From assembly GCA_964417555.1 (NCBI GenBank), contig CAYQIM010000059.1, positions 62,001-126,000 of the forward strand: 64,000 nt of DNA. Reading direction: 5' to 3'. The first letter of the stretch is position 1, and each line of letters begins with the position of its first letter. The notes beneath the pieces are model-generated. The model was not told where the DNA came from. It searched no databases and was given only the letters and a program-made list of their open reading frames with translations. Made by a program: the position numbers and the translations under genes. Below, one piece after another: positions 7,898 to 18,174 of the stretch. The stretch comes from CAYQIM01 sp964417555. Lineage in GTDB: Bacteria > Pseudomonadota > Gammaproteobacteria > Diplorickettsiales > Diplorickettsiaceae.

Positions 7898-8959
7898 GTT
7901 ATCGTTAACTAATTCATTCACCTGCAACGCCGCAAAAACCTCATTAAGCTGCTGGGTTACCCGTAAAAAAGTTGTGCGTTTTGAAAGTTCTTTCAAGCGC
8001 TGCGCACCGACATAAGTACATGTAGAACGTAGTCCACCCAGAATATCAAGCACTGTATTTTCAACTTTACCTCGATACGGGACATTCACTGATCGACCTT
8101 CACTAGCCCGATAAGAATTAATCCTGCCATGATGTTTATGCATGGCCTCACTCGAGCTCATACCATAAAAGCGCATAAACCACTTGCCGTCTTCTTGGAT
8201 CTTTTCTCCTGCACACTCTTCATGACCCGCCAACATACCGCCTAGCATAACAAAATCCGCTCCGGCCGCAAACGCCTTGGCGACATCACCCGGAACAACG
8301 CAACCCCCATCCGCACACAGATGCCCCCCTAAACCATGAACGGCATCGGCACATTCAATAATAGCGGATAATTGCGGATAACCCACCCCTGTTTTTAACC
8401 GGGTAGTACACACAGAACCGGGCCCTATTCCCACCTTGATAATATCAGCACCGGCCAGAACTAATTCTTCTGCCATCTCAGCCGTTACCACATTGCCGGC
8501 AATCAAGGTTTTTTTAGGATATTTTTTGCGTAAGGCACGAATACAATCAACAAAACGCTGCGTATAACCATTTGCCACATCAATACAAATAAAGGGGGTA
8601 GGAACGGCTTTAAGAATTTTTTCCAAAAGCTCACCATCCTTTTCTTTAATGCCCGTGGTAGCAAAACAATATTTATGGAGTTTGGGGTATTTCGTATGAA
8701 ACTGCTTCCAAACTTTTATATCCGCAAATTTATCAATCGCCGTTAGCAGTTTATGTTTGGCTAAAGCTTTAGCCATCGCAAATGTACCTGTATGATCCAT
8801 ATTGGATGCAATAATCGGAATACCTTTCCAGGTAAACCGCGAGTGCTTAAAGGTATACTCTCGCGTTAAATCGACATCGGCTCGGGTTTGCAAGGTACTA
8901 CGTTTAGGACGAATGAGTACATCTTTAAAATCAAATTTTATTTCTTGCTCAATACGCAT
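7895..8959 (-). CDS. guaC: GMP reductase
   Basis: NADPH-dependent enzyme that converts GMP to IMP and ammonia in purine salvage. The 354 residues form an IMPDH/GMPR TIM barrel without a CBS insertion. The catalytic Cys loop is GIGPGSVCTTR, the phosphate-binding regions are ADGGCVVPGDVAKAF and MLGGMLAG, and the flap carries FYGMSSSEAMHKH, typical of GMP reductase rather than IMP dehydrogenase. The absence of CBS domains and the SSSEAM motif separate it from GuaB. Its stop codon coincides with the end of MITE copy 1, and it is divergent from polA. Confidence 0.96.
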   Translation of the reverse strand: MRIEQEIKFDFKDVLIRPKRSTLQTRADVDLTREYTFKHSRFTWKGIPIIASNMDHTGTFAMAKALAKHKLLTAIDKFADIKVWKQFHTKYPKLHKYCFATTGIKEKDGELLEKILKAVPTPFICIDVANGYTQRFVDCIRALRKKYPKKTLIAGNVVTAEMAEELVLAGADIIKVGIGPGSVCTTRLKTGVGYPQLSAIIECADAVHGLGGHLCADGGCVVPGDVAKAFAAGADFVMLGGMLAGHEECAGEKIQEDGKWFMRFYGMSSSEAMHKHHGRINSYRASEGRSVNVPYRGKVENTVLDILGGLRSTCTYVGAQRLKELSKRTTFLRVTQQLNEVFAALQVNELVNDN

Positions 8960-9115
8960 GGAGTAACCTCAATTAACGAATAGACTAAGACGGACTACGC
9001 AAAACCAGCTCTAGCCGCCGCGTATGGTATCATACTCCTAGCCTTCTAATAGGCAAAGTTTCGCAAATCAACGACTTACTCGCCATGACGATTCAGAATC
9101 GTTAAACTTAATTCT

Positions 9116-11827
9116 ATGAAAAAACCGCTTATTTTAGTTGACGGAACCTCTTATCTCTATCGCGCCTATCATGCGCTACCGCCCTTAAATAATACGAAAG
9201 GACAACCTACGGGTGCGGTTTATGGTGTAATCAGTATGCTGTGTAAACTGATGAAAGATTACCAGCCAGAGCATATAGGCGTCGTATTTGATGCAAAAGG
9301 AAAAACATTTCGTGAGGAACTTTATGCGGCTTATAAAGCAAACCGCCTTACGATGCCAGAGGAGCTACAGCAACAAATAGAACCCCTGTATGCCATTATT
9401 GATTGTATGGGTTTGCCGCGACTCGTACAAATCGGCGTCGAAGCCGATGATGTCATCGCCACTTTAGCCACCCAAGCGGCGCAAAAAAAAATGCCTGTGT
9501 TAATTTCAACAGGCGATAAAGACTTTGCGCAATTGGTTGATCAACACATTGTGCTGGTCAATACCATGACTAACACACAACTGGATCGCCAAGGTGTTAT
9601 CGAAAAATTTGGCGTAACACCCGAACAAATAACAGATTATCTTACTTTGGTCGGCGATGCCGTTGATAATGTACCCGGCGTCCCTAACGTAGGCCCTAAA
9701 ACGGCGGCAAAATGGCTCAACCAATACGGTAATTTAGCTTCAATTGTAAAAAATGCCGCTGAAATTAAAGGAAAAGTGGGCGAAAATCTACGTGCCCATC
9801 TCGCCCAACTTCCACTTTCGCATCAATTAGTCACGATCAAAAAGGACGTTGCCCTCGATTTCGAGTTAAATGATTTACGTCCTAAAACAGCCGACTTAAC
9901 GCAGCTCATGCAGTGGTATAAAAAACTCGAATTTAAAGGCTGGACGAAAGAATTAGAAAAAACATTTTCAGCGGAAAAACAAACGACAGAACCCACACTT
10001 GCGCCAAAAAATAATACTCAAACAAAATATCCGATTATCCTTGACGAAATAAGCTTGGATCGTTGGATTAAACAATTAAAAGAAGCGAAACAATGGGCAT
10101 TGGATACAGAAACCACCGATTTAGACGCGATGAAAGCAGAATTAGTCGGCTTATCCTTTGCCATTGAACCGGGAAAAGCCGTCTATATTCCTGTTGCACA
10201 TGATTATCCCGATGCACCCAAACAATTAGACAGAACATTCGTATTAAAAAAACTAAAACCGCTGTTAGAAGATCCCAAACAACGAAAGATAGGCCATAAC
10301 CTAAAATATGATATGAGTGTATTAGCAAATTACGGCATACAGCTGCAAGGACTTGCTTTTGATACGATGTTAGAATCTTATTTGCTGGATAGTGCCAGTA
10401 ATCAGCACGGCCTAGATAATGCGGCTCTAAAAGAATTAGATTATAAAACCATACACTTCGTAGACATTGCAGGCAAAGGCGTTAAACAAAAAACCTTTAA
10501 CCAAATCGCACTTGAGGTAGCCGGTGATTATGCCGCTGAAGATAGTGATATGGCGTTGCAATTACACGCCTCATTTTGGCCGCAGTTAACGGCATTGCCC
10601 AACCTGGCAACCCTCTTTAATACACTCGAAATGCCGCTCGTTTCTGTATTATCGCGTATAGAACGCTACGGTGTTTTAATCGACGAAAAATTATTGAAAA
10701 AACAGAGCATTTCACTAACTAAACGTCTTTTGGCGCTAGAAGAACAAGCCTACGAACTAGCCGGTAAATCCTTTAATCTTAGCTCACCCAAACAATTACA
10801 AACTATCTTATTTACTGAGCAAGCTTTACCTATTATAGAAAAAACACCTACTGGACAAGCATCAACCTCGGAAAACGTTTTGCAACTGCTAGCGCTGAAA
10901 TATTCCCTGCCACAGGTTATTTTGCAGCACCGCCGCTTAAGTAAATTAAAATCCACCTATACGGATAAACTACCCCAACAAATTAATCCTAAAACAGGAC
11001 GTGTACATACGTCTTATCATCAAGCCGCTGTTGTCACCGGACGACTTTCTTCATCCGATCCCAATCTACAGAATATTCCAGCACGTACCGAAGAGGGACG
11101 AAAAATTCGCCGTGCTTTTATTGCCGCTCCGGGTTATAAAATGATTTCAGCAGATTATTCTCAAATTGAACTACGCATCATCGCCCATTTCTCGCAAGAT
11201 AAAGGTCTCTTAGAGGCCTTTGCCAAAAACCAAGATATTCATCAAGCAACAGCGGCCGAAGTACTCAAAATACCACTTGAAAAAGTCAGTCCTGAGCAAC
11301 GTCGTAGTGCGAAAGCGGTTAATTTTGGCCTCATTTATGGTATGTCTGCGTTTGGCTTAGCCCGCCAATTAGGCATTGAACGTGAAGAAGCCAAACGTTA
11401 TATTGATCGCTATTTCGAGCGCTATCCTGGCGTAAGAAATTATATGGAACGTACCCGCCAACAAGCCCAGCAACAAGGCTATGTCACCACCCTTTTTGGC
11501 AGGCGCTTACATTTACCGAGAATTAATGCTAGCGACCCTTTACAACGAAAAGCCAGCGAACGCGCTGCGATTAACGCACCGTTACAAGGCAGTGCGGCAG
11601 ATATTATAAAAAAAGCCATGATAGACATTGATCACGTGTTGACTTCGCAAGCACTCGATGCACATATCATTATGCAAGTCCACGATGAATTAGTCGTTGA
11701 AACCGCAGAACATTGCCAAAACCAGGCAAAAAAATTGCTTGAAGATCGCATGGTCAATGTGGTAAAGTTAAGTGTTCCCTTATTAGTGGATATCCAAATT
11801 GGCAACAATTGGGATGAATCTCACTAG
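9116..11827 (+). CDS. polA: DNA polymerase I
   Basis: Repair and Okazaki-fragment polymerase with 903 residues and all three domains. The 5' nuclease (1 to about 290) includes GVEADDVIATLA and STGDKDFAQLV. The 3'-5' proofreading domain keeps its metal ligands: DTET near residue 327, NLKYDMSVL, and YAAEDSD. The polymerase domain has motif A DYSQIELRIIAH, motif B RRSAKAVNFGLIYGM and motif C MQVHDELVVE. Proofreading is therefore likely active, unlike in many thermophile or reduced-genome PolA proteins. It is monocistronic and divergent from guaC. Confidence 0.98.
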   Translation: MKKPLILVDGTSYLYRAYHALPPLNNTKGQPTGAVYGVISMLCKLMKDYQPEHIGVVFDAKGKTFREELYAAYKANRLTMPEELQQQIEPLYAIIDCMGLPRLVQIGVEADDVIATLATQAAQKKMPVLISTGDKDFAQLVDQHIVLVNTMTNTQLDRQGVIEKFGVTPEQITDYLTLVGDAVDNVPGVPNVGPKTAAKWLNQYGNLASIVKNAAEIKGKVGENLRAHLAQLPLSHQLVTIKKDVALDFELNDLRPKTADLTQLMQWYKKLEFKGWTKELEKTFSAEKQTTEPTLAPKNNTQTKYPIILDEISLDRWIKQLKEAKQWALDTETTDLDAMKAELVGLSFAIEPGKAVYIPVAHDYPDAPKQLDRTFVLKKLKPLLEDPKQRKIGHNLKYDMSVLANYGIQLQGLAFDTMLESYLLDSASNQHGLDNAALKELDYKTIHFVDIAGKGVKQKTFNQIALEVAGDYAAEDSDMALQLHASFWPQLTALPNLATLFNTLEMPLVSVLSRIERYGVLIDEKLLKKQSISLTKRLLALEEQAYELAGKSFNLSSPKQLQTILFTEQALPIIEKTPTGQASTSENVLQLLALKYSLPQVILQHRRLSKLKSTYTDKLPQQINPKTGRVHTSYHQAAVVTGRLSSSDPNLQNIPARTEEGRKIRRAFIAAPGYKMISADYSQIELRIIAHFSQDKGLLEAFAKNQDIHQATAAEVLKIPLEKVSPEQRRSAKAVNFGLIYGMSAFGLARQLGIEREEAKRYIDRYFERYPGVRNYMERTRQQAQQQGYVTTLFGRRLHLPRINASDPLQRKASERAAINAPLQGSAADIIKKAMIDIDHVLTSQALDAHIIMQVHDELVVETAEHCQNQAKKLLEDRMVNVVKLSVPLLVDIQIGNNWDESH

Positions 11828-12031
11828 ATTTATTGGTCTTTGTCCTGAATTTTGTCTTTCTGTCTTTACGACTTAGAAAGATACTATTATCCCAACTCCA
11901 CCTTCTTCAGGGGCTATGCCCTATCCATTTCCCATGATAAACTTACTGGGCTTGGTTATAAGCTAAATAAATTTAAGGCCAAGGCTTTTTGAGATTATAT
12001 TTATATTTAAAATTGCATGGAGAAGCTAATT

Positions 12032-12301
12032 ATGTCTAAAGGGCAACTACAAGATCCTTTTCTAAACGCATTGCGTAAAGAAAAAGTCCCAGTTTCAATT
12101 TATCTTGTTAACGGAATCAAACTGCAGGGCTTAGTAGAGTCTTTTGATCAATTTGTCGTGTTACTAAAAAACTCAGTCAGCCAAATGGTCTACAAACATG
12201 CTATTTCAACAGTCGTTCCAGCACGAAATGTTAAATTTAGTAATGCCGATGAGAGCCATGATGTACAAAGTTTTGATGAGGAATTAGAAGTTAGTGCTTG
12301 A
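12032..12301 (+). CDS. hfq: RNA chaperone Hfq
   Basis: Sm-like hexameric protein that pairs small RNAs with mRNAs. I chose the ATG at 12032, giving 89 residues, because GGAG lies at the right distance before it; an upstream in-frame ATG at 12017 overlaps that ribosome-binding site. RNA-binding residues are visible: GQLQDPFLNALR at the N-terminus, VSIYLVNGIKLQG, FDQFVVLL, and the proximal-face YKHAIS. The C-terminal tail is short and acidic. It overlaps hflX by 8 bases, the usual gammaproteobacterial hfq-hflX-hflK-hflC order. Confidence 0.97.
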   Translation: MSKGQLQDPFLNALRKEKVPVSIYLVNGIKLQGLVESFDQFVVLLKNSVSQMVYKHAISTVVPARNVKFSNADESHDVQSFDEELEVSA

Positions 12302-13445
12302 ACGTCCACAGAGCGGTGAGCTAGCAATATTAGTGCACATTTATCTAGAAAAGAATGAAAGCAAAGAAATTGTAGACGAGTTCCAGGAGCTAGCTCTAGC
12401 AGCCGGTGCAAAATCAATGCATTTGGTTACAGGAAGACAAAGAACACCGTCCGCTCAGTATTTTATAGGATCGGGTAAGGCGGAGGAAATAAGGGCTGCA
12501 TTAGCAATACATCAAGCAGAATTAGTTATCTTCAATCACGACTTATCTCCCTCACAAGAACGCAACTTAGAACAAAAATTACATTGTCGCGTTTTGGGTC
12601 GTATTGGTCTAATTCTCGATATTTTTGCTCAGCGCGCCCGCACTTTTGAAGGGAAACTGCAAGTCAAACTAGCGCAACTGCACCATATGTCAACTCGTCT
12701 TATTCGAGGATGGACCCATTTAGAACGGCAACGTGGTGGTATTGGCTTGCGTGGTCCTGGAGAAACACAATTAGAATCGGATAAACGTTTAATTCGGCAA
12801 CAAATCAAGATCATAAAAAAACGTTTAGCGAAGGTTCAAAAACAACGTGCCCAAAGCCAACGGGCACGTCGAAAATCTCAATTAGCACATATTTCACTCA
12901 TAGGCTATACAAATACCGGTAAATCGACACTCTTTAATACCTTAACTGGCGCCTCTGTTTTCGCTGCCAATCAGCCTTTTGCAACCCTCGATCCAAGTAT
13001 ACGTAAACTACGCACTTTCAATGGTAAAACGGCTATTTTAGCTGATACTGTCGGCTTTATCCGCCAAATTCCCCATGATTTAATTGAAGCCTTTAGTGCA
13101 ACTTTAGAAGAAACCCGAGAAGCCGATTTATTGCTACATGTCATTGATGCCACCAACACAGATAAGAGAGAACGGATTGAAGAAGTTCACAAGGTTTTAA
13201 AACAAATTCAAGCTGATAAAATTCCGCAACTACTCGTTTATAATAAGATTGATTTACTTTCCTATGCTTGCCCACGCTTAGAACGCAATGATACGGGACT
13301 GCCTAGCAAGGTCTGGATCTCAGCCAACACGGGATCAGGACTGGAATTATTACAGCAAGCTTTGCTTGAACTACTGCCAAAACCGCAGAATACAATCACT
13401 AGCGATTTTTTTCCTTTGCCAATGCAGGAAGCTGAGATTTTCTAA
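12294..13445 (+). CDS. hflX: Ribosome-associated GTPase HflX, C-terminus shortened
   Basis: GTPase that splits stalled or heat-damaged 70S ribosomes. It starts with GTG inside the end of hfq. The HflX N-domain includes GSGKAEEIRAA and LSPSQERNLEQ. The signature GGIGLRGPGETQLESDKR is present, as are the G motifs GYTNTGKST, ADTVGFIRQIPHDL and NKIDLL. The protein has 383 residues against about 426 in E. coli, and stops at MQEAEIF where the C-terminal domain should continue. The following 100 bases contain F-Y-A-L-L and LIVARMSQH readings in other frames that resemble the missing tail, so the end of the gene has probably decayed by frameshifts. The GTPase core is intact. Confidence 0.94.
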   Translation: MLERPQSGELAILVHIYLEKNESKEIVDEFQELALAAGAKSMHLVTGRQRTPSAQYFIGSGKAEEIRAALAIHQAELVIFNHDLSPSQERNLEQKLHCRVLGRIGLILDIFAQRARTFEGKLQVKLAQLHHMSTRLIRGWTHLERQRGGIGLRGPGETQLESDKRLIRQQIKIIKKRLAKVQKQRAQSQRARRKSQLAHISLIGYTNTGKSTLFNTLTGASVFAANQPFATLDPSIRKLRTFNGKTAILADTVGFIRQIPHDLIEAFSATLEETREADLLLHVIDATNTDKRERIEEVHKVLKQIQADKIPQLLVYNKIDLLSYACPRLERNDTGLPSKVWISANTGSGLELLQQALLELLPKPQNTITSDFFPLPMQEAEIF

Positions 13446-13605
13446 GCTTCTATGCCCTACTGTCGCCCGCCATGACGTGTTATTGAATACTGTGGTCGAG
13501 CGACGGTATAGAAAATTAATAGTTGCGAGAATGAGCCAGCATGCCTAAAATGCCTAATTACTAATTTAAAGTTCCTATTAAAAAACAACCGAACTGGAGC
13601 CACTT

Positions 13606-14778
13606 ATGCCCTGGAATGAACCGGGTAATTCTAGCAACAAAGATCCCTGGACTGGCCGATCCAAACAAAATCCTCCGGATTTGGAGGCATTTTTACGTGA
13701 TTTACGTAAAAAAATTGTTGCTTTGTTTAAATCAAAAACATTTAATAAAAGTAAAACAACTTTGACGAAAACCCTTTTGCCAACTCAGCTCAATACTAAA
13801 CTCTTAGGTTTAATTTTTAGCTTTCTTATATTAGCTTGGCTATTTTCTGGTTTTTTTACCGTCGCACCTTCTGAACAAGCCGTTATCACTCTTTTTGGAA
13901 AATATCATACAACACTTTCTCCAGGTCGCCATTGGATCTTTCGACCGGTGGAAGCACGTACGATTATTTCAGAAAAAAATATCGACTATACTTACCAAAC
14001 TAATATATTGACTCGCGATGAAAATAAGGTATCTATTGTTACCAAAATACACTATACGATAACCAATCCACGCCAATATCTTTTTTCGAATACACAACCT
14101 TTACAGAGCTTACAAGAAGCCATTGCCAATGCCAGCAATCAAACATTAGGAAAACTCCCTTTAGAACAGCTTTTAACAACCCATCTTTTCTCTCTACAGC
14201 AAACTTTATACGTAAAAATCAATAAATTATTATCCCTTTATGCCACTGGCTTAGCATTAAGTGATATCGAGCTACAACCTATTCAAGTTCCCGATGAACT
14301 AAAAGCTTCTTTTGACGCATTTAACCAAGCACAAACGGAAAAAGAACAACTTGAAAATCAAGCCAAAGCCTATGCGATGCAAATCGAGCCCAAAACACAA
14401 GCCGAGGCCGAACAGTTACTTGAAGATGCAAAAAATTATCAGCAAAAAATCATATCCAATGCAAAAACAGAAACAGCACGCTTCTTAGCCCTATTACCCG
14501 CTTATGAAGCATCACCCGCATTAACACGTAAACGTCTTTATTTAGCCACTATGCAAACGATAATGCTACATAGTAATAAAATGCTGATTAATACTCCGAA
14601 TAATATTTCACTGTCTTTAAATAGTGGCCCCTCTATCATGCCGCCTGCAGAAAAAACTAAAAATACTCAAACCACCGAGAAACCGACGGCGGAAAATCCA
14701 GCTTTACTCAACGGAACATCAGCCAATACTAACAATACACTACCCAGTAGCTACAATATCACCGGAGGCTATGAATGA
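13606..14778 (+). CDS. hflK: Protease modulator HflK
   Basis: Prohibitin/stomatin-type inner-membrane protein that forms the HflKC cage around the FtsH protease. The 390 residues have a polar N-terminus, one membrane helix at about 65-85, the band-7 domain beginning FFTVAPSEQAVITLFGKY, and a long coiled-coil-rich C-terminus ending in an Asn/Thr-rich tail. A GGAG ribosome-binding site precedes the ATG. The stop overlaps the hflC start by 4 bases. Confidence 0.95.
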   Translation: MPWNEPGNSSNKDPWTGRSKQNPPDLEAFLRDLRKKIVALFKSKTFNKSKTTLTKTLLPTQLNTKLLGLIFSFLILAWLFSGFFTVAPSEQAVITLFGKYHTTLSPGRHWIFRPVEARTIISEKNIDYTYQTNILTRDENKVSIVTKIHYTITNPRQYLFSNTQPLQSLQEAIANASNQTLGKLPLEQLLTTHLFSLQQTLYVKINKLLSLYATGLALSDIELQPIQVPDELKASFDAFNQAQTEKEQLENQAKAYAMQIEPKTQAEAEQLLEDAKNYQQKIISNAKTETARFLALLPAYEASPALTRKRLYLATMQTIMLHSNKMLINTPNNISLSLNSGPSIMPPAEKTKNTQTTEKPTAENPALLNGTSANTNNTLPSSYNITGGYE

Positions 14779-15668
14779 GTCTTATTAAAAATAAAATAAT
14801 CCTTATTCTTGGCTTCTTAATTTGCGCTTCATTCATCCTTTATCATAGTGTTTATACGGTAGCAGAAGGACAAATAGCGCTTGTTTCGAACAGACAACAG
14901 GCAGTATTACCTCACGGACCTGGTTTACATTTTAAACTGCCTTTTTTTGCACAAACCATACCCATTGACATGCGTCTACAAAGCTTTCTATTCAACAAAG
15001 CAAACCTGTTAACTGCTGATGGACAAGCACTGAACGTAGATTATTACGTAAAATGGCGAATTACTCAGCCGGAGTTATATTATGCGCAAACTCAAGCTGA
15101 AACCCAAAAAACTCAACAAAGGTTAACACAAGCAATTAACACACTGCTGGAAAAGGAATATGCGCGCAACACGCTTAACGCCATTATGACGAATGAGCAG
15201 ACGTCAATCCTTAATAGGGTACAAACACAGGCAAATAACCAAATCAAAACGCTGGGTATAACGCTGGTTGACATAGGATTTAAATCTATCGATTTTCCCA
15301 CCGAAGCCAACGCAACTTTATTAAAAACTCGGCGTACTGAACAAGCACAATTAGCATTGGCCCAACTTGCCATCGGCAAGACCAACGCAGAAAATATTCG
15401 TGCTAAAGCAGATAATCAAGCGGCCTTACTACTTGCCAAAACAAAAGAAAAAGCGGCCATTATTCGTGGTCAAGGTGACGCCGAAGCCGCTAAAATTTAT
15501 AGTGATGCTTATGACAAAAACCCACAGTTTGCTGCGTTTTACCTTAATTTAGAAGCTTATCGAAAAGGTTTTACGCAATCATCGGCAAACAATAATTTTC
15601 TGGTATTAAATACGAAAGAGGACCTTTTTAATCCAGTAAAAAGCTATACTAAAATGGCGAAAGGTTGA
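14775..15668 (+). CDS. hflC: Protease modulator HflC
   Basis: Partner of HflK in the FtsH-regulating membrane complex. The 297 residues have an N-terminal membrane helix (IILILGFLICASFILYHSVY), then the band-7 core with VAEGQIALVSNRQQAVLPHGPG and LTADGQALNVDYYVKWRI, and the C-terminal RGQGDAEAAKIYSDAYDKNPQF... helix typical of HflC. The ATGA overlap with hflK indicates coupled translation. purA follows after 42 bases. Confidence 0.95.
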   Translation: MSLIKNKIILILGFLICASFILYHSVYTVAEGQIALVSNRQQAVLPHGPGLHFKLPFFAQTIPIDMRLQSFLFNKANLLTADGQALNVDYYVKWRITQPELYYAQTQAETQKTQQRLTQAINTLLEKEYARNTLNAIMTNEQTSILNRVQTQANNQIKTLGITLVDIGFKSIDFPTEANATLLKTRRTEQAQLALAQLAIGKTNAENIRAKADNQAALLLAKTKEKAAIIRGQGDAEAAKIYSDAYDKNPQFAAFYLNLEAYRKGFTQSSANNNFLVLNTKEDLFNPVKSYTKMAKG

Positions 15669-15710
15669 GGTTAGTCGGCATTTATTTTTTAAACAAACTG
15701 ATGTTAAATC

Positions 15711-16997
15711 ATGAATAAAACGGTAATTATTGTTGGCTGCCAATGGGGTGATGAAGGTAAAGGAAAAATTGTTGATTTACTCACGCCACAGGTGAAAGCC
15801 GTAGTAAGGTTTCAAGGTGGTCATAATGCGGGCCATACACTCGTTATTCAAGGAAAAAAAACGATATTACGTTTAATTCCCTCAGGCATTTTACATGATG
15901 GGGTAGAATGTTTGATTGGAAATGGTGTTGTTATTTCTCCTGCAGACCTACTTAAAGAAATCAATGAGTTAGAAGTAAAAGGTATTCCTGCCAGTCACCG
16001 TCTACGTATCAGTGCGACTTGTCCCCTCATTTTACCTTCACACATTGCGCTTGATGAAGCGCGAGAAAAAACGGCTAAAAGTGCTATTGGCACGACAAAA
16101 CGCGGCATAGGGCCCGCCTATGAAGACAAAGTCGCTCGTCGTGGTCTACGGATAAGTGATTTCTTTAATCCCCAACAATTTGCTGAAAAGTTAAAAACTT
16201 TACTCGATTATCATAACTTTCTTCTTCAACGTTATTATCATGCCAACACGATAGACTACCAACAAACCTTAGATTCGTTAATAAATATAAGCCAAAAACT
16301 AAAGCCTTTAATCACTGACATCCCTACCCTTTTAGCAAACTATCACCAAGCAAAAAAGCCACTTTTATTTGAAGGTGCACAAGGAACTTTCCTCGATATC
16401 GATCAAGGAACCTATCCTTTTGTGACTTCCTCAAATACCATTGCCGGTGCCGCTGCCACAGGTAGTGGATTAGGCATACGCCATTTTGATTATGTACTAG
16501 GCATTAGCAAAGCCTATAGCACGCGTGTAGGTAATGGCATCTTCCCCACAGAATTACTTGATGAAGATGGAAAAACGCTACGCGAACGCGGCCATGAATA
16601 TGGTAGCGTTACCAAGCGTCCGCGGCGTTGTGGCTGGCTCGATAGCATTTTGCTACGCCGTGCCGTACATCTCAATAGTATTTCAAGTCTATGTCTAACC
16701 AAACTGGATGTGTTAGATGAAATGGAAACTATTAAAATTTGCACAGCTTATCAATTAGGCAAGCAAATACTAAAGGATTTACCGTTAAATCCTGAAGATT
16801 TTGCACAATGTATGCCAGTATATGAAGAACATCCGGGTTGGAAAACAACAACGACTCCCATTAAAGAATTTTCAAAATTACCCGCCAACGCTCAACGCTA
16901 TTTACGTCGTATCGAAGAACTCACCGGTGTTCCCATCAGTATTATTTCTACTGGAGCAGATAGAGAAGAAACCATTGTATTGAAGCAAATTATTTAA
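15711..16997 (+). CDS. purA: Adenylosuccinate synthetase
   Basis: Joins IMP and aspartate using GTP in the first committed step of AMP synthesis. The 428-residue protein has the P-loop-like GDEGKGKIVD, QGGHNAGHTL, the GTTKRGIGPAYEDK IMP loop, the FEGAQGTFLDIDQGTYPFVT block and the C-terminal ISTGADREETI. It is the last gene of the hfq-hflX-hflK-hflC-purA run and is followed by a strong hairpin. Confidence 0.98.
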   Translation: MNKTVIIVGCQWGDEGKGKIVDLLTPQVKAVVRFQGGHNAGHTLVIQGKKTILRLIPSGILHDGVECLIGNGVVISPADLLKEINELEVKGIPASHRLRISATCPLILPSHIALDEAREKTAKSAIGTTKRGIGPAYEDKVARRGLRISDFFNPQQFAEKLKTLLDYHNFLLQRYYHANTIDYQQTLDSLINISQKLKPLITDIPTLLANYHQAKKPLLFEGAQGTFLDIDQGTYPFVTSSNTIAGAAATGSGLGIRHFDYVLGISKAYSTRVGNGIFPTELLDEDGKTLRERGHEYGSVTKRPRRCGWLDSILLRRAVHLNSISSLCLTKLDVLDEMETIKICTAYQLGKQILKDLPLNPEDFAQCMPVYEEHPGWKTTTTPIKEFSKLPANAQRYLRRIEELTGVPISIISTGADREETIVLKQII

Positions 16998-17004
16998 AAC
17001 TATT

Positions 17005-17046
17005 CTAGGGCGTGTCATCATTTAGTACGATGATGGCATGCCCTAG
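17005..17046 (+). terminator. Long hairpin after purA, possible terminator or MITE relic
   Basis: A 17-bp stem (CTAGGGCGTGTCATCAT paired with ATGATGGCATGCCCTAG, two G-U pairs) lies 8 bases after the purA stop and is followed by CATTTTTAA. It can act as an intrinsic terminator. Its ends (TA-GGGCGTGTC and GCCC-TA) resemble those of the MITE family in this window, so it may be a shortened copy used as a terminator. Confidence 0.6.
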
Positions 17047-17069
17047 CATTTTTAAAAGGAATTAAACTT

Positions 17070-18046
17070 ATGTTAGCTTTTTTAAGAAAAGTTAAACAGC
17101 ATACCGTTTCAAACTTCAAGTATATTAAGTACCGTCAAGATAAGAAAAGACTAGACGCCACTCGCTTATTTGATACTTTTCAATTTCCGCCTGAATTCGA
17201 CGAAATCATCTATAAAAAATGCTACAAAGACCTTTCTCAGTACGATAATGATCAATTATATGATCATTAAAAAGCCAAGGGGAAAAAGAAGGACGAAGAG
17301 CCAATCTACTAAAAAACCGCATTGATTTTATCAAGCTTATCCCAAAAAATAAAAAAGTATTAGAAATTGGCCCTTTTTTTAGACCTCTCACATCCGGAGA
17401 AAACGTTTCTTATTTCGATGTCTTAAACCAAAAACAACTTACATTACGAGCACAAGAACTTGGCTTCGTCAAAGAAGCATCAACCTGCCCAAAAATAGAT
17501 TTTGTCTCACCAACGGGCGACTTAAGCATTATTAATGAAAAATTTGACGTGATATTAAGCAGTTATTGTATAGAACATCAAACTAATTTGATAAAACACT
17601 TAGATAATGTAGGAAAACGACTTAATCCAGGCGGTTTTTATTTTTTACTCATACCCGACAAACGCTATTGTTTCGACCACTTTATTCCGGCAAGTAATTT
17701 AGCACAGATTATTGAGGCTTATGTTGAAAATAGAACCCTTCATTCATTACGCAGTGTTATTGAACATAGAGCATTAACCACACATAATGAATCAAAGAAA
17801 CATTGGCAAGGCGAGCATGGCACGCTTTATTCCTCGATCAAAGAAAGAGTTGAATGCGCCCTTGCTGAGCACAAAGAGGCGCAAGGTAACTATATTGACG
17901 TCCACGCGTGGTATTTTATTCCAGATTCCTTTAAGAAGATTATCCATGCTTTAAACGAACTTTCTTATATCCAATTCAGTACAGAACGGGTCTACCCTAC
18001 TTTATATGGCAACAATGAATTTTGGGTTATTTTAAAAATGCCTTAG
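17070..18046 (+). pseudogene. SAM-dependent methyltransferase of the O-antigen locus, frameshifted
   Basis: Two frames form one class I methyltransferase of about 325 residues. The first frame (17070-17270) ends at TAA just after DNDQLYDH. The second frame is open from about 17267 to 18046 and continues with KSQGEKEGRRANLL, completing a motif common in sugar-modifying proteins (H-Y-x-x-x-G-x-x-E-G-R). It also contains the SAM motif KVLEIGPFF and a late motif FDVILSSYCIEH. One extra base near 17268 would restore it. First gene of the O-antigen locus. It may be a real pseudogene or a sequence error. Confidence 0.7.
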
Positions 18047-18174
18047 AATAAGTCAAAGGGAAAGAGTACATAAACACTATAAACATATTGTTTTAGATAA
18101 AAAGTTACCTTAAAATTAAAATGGTTTAGCGCTCTATATAAAACATAAATAGACCTAAAATGGAATAATCGAAT

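Noticed and set aside
7895..8959. IMP dehydrogenase instead of GMP reductase
   Set aside because: No CBS domains, a length of 354 residues and the SSSEAM region favour GMP reductase.
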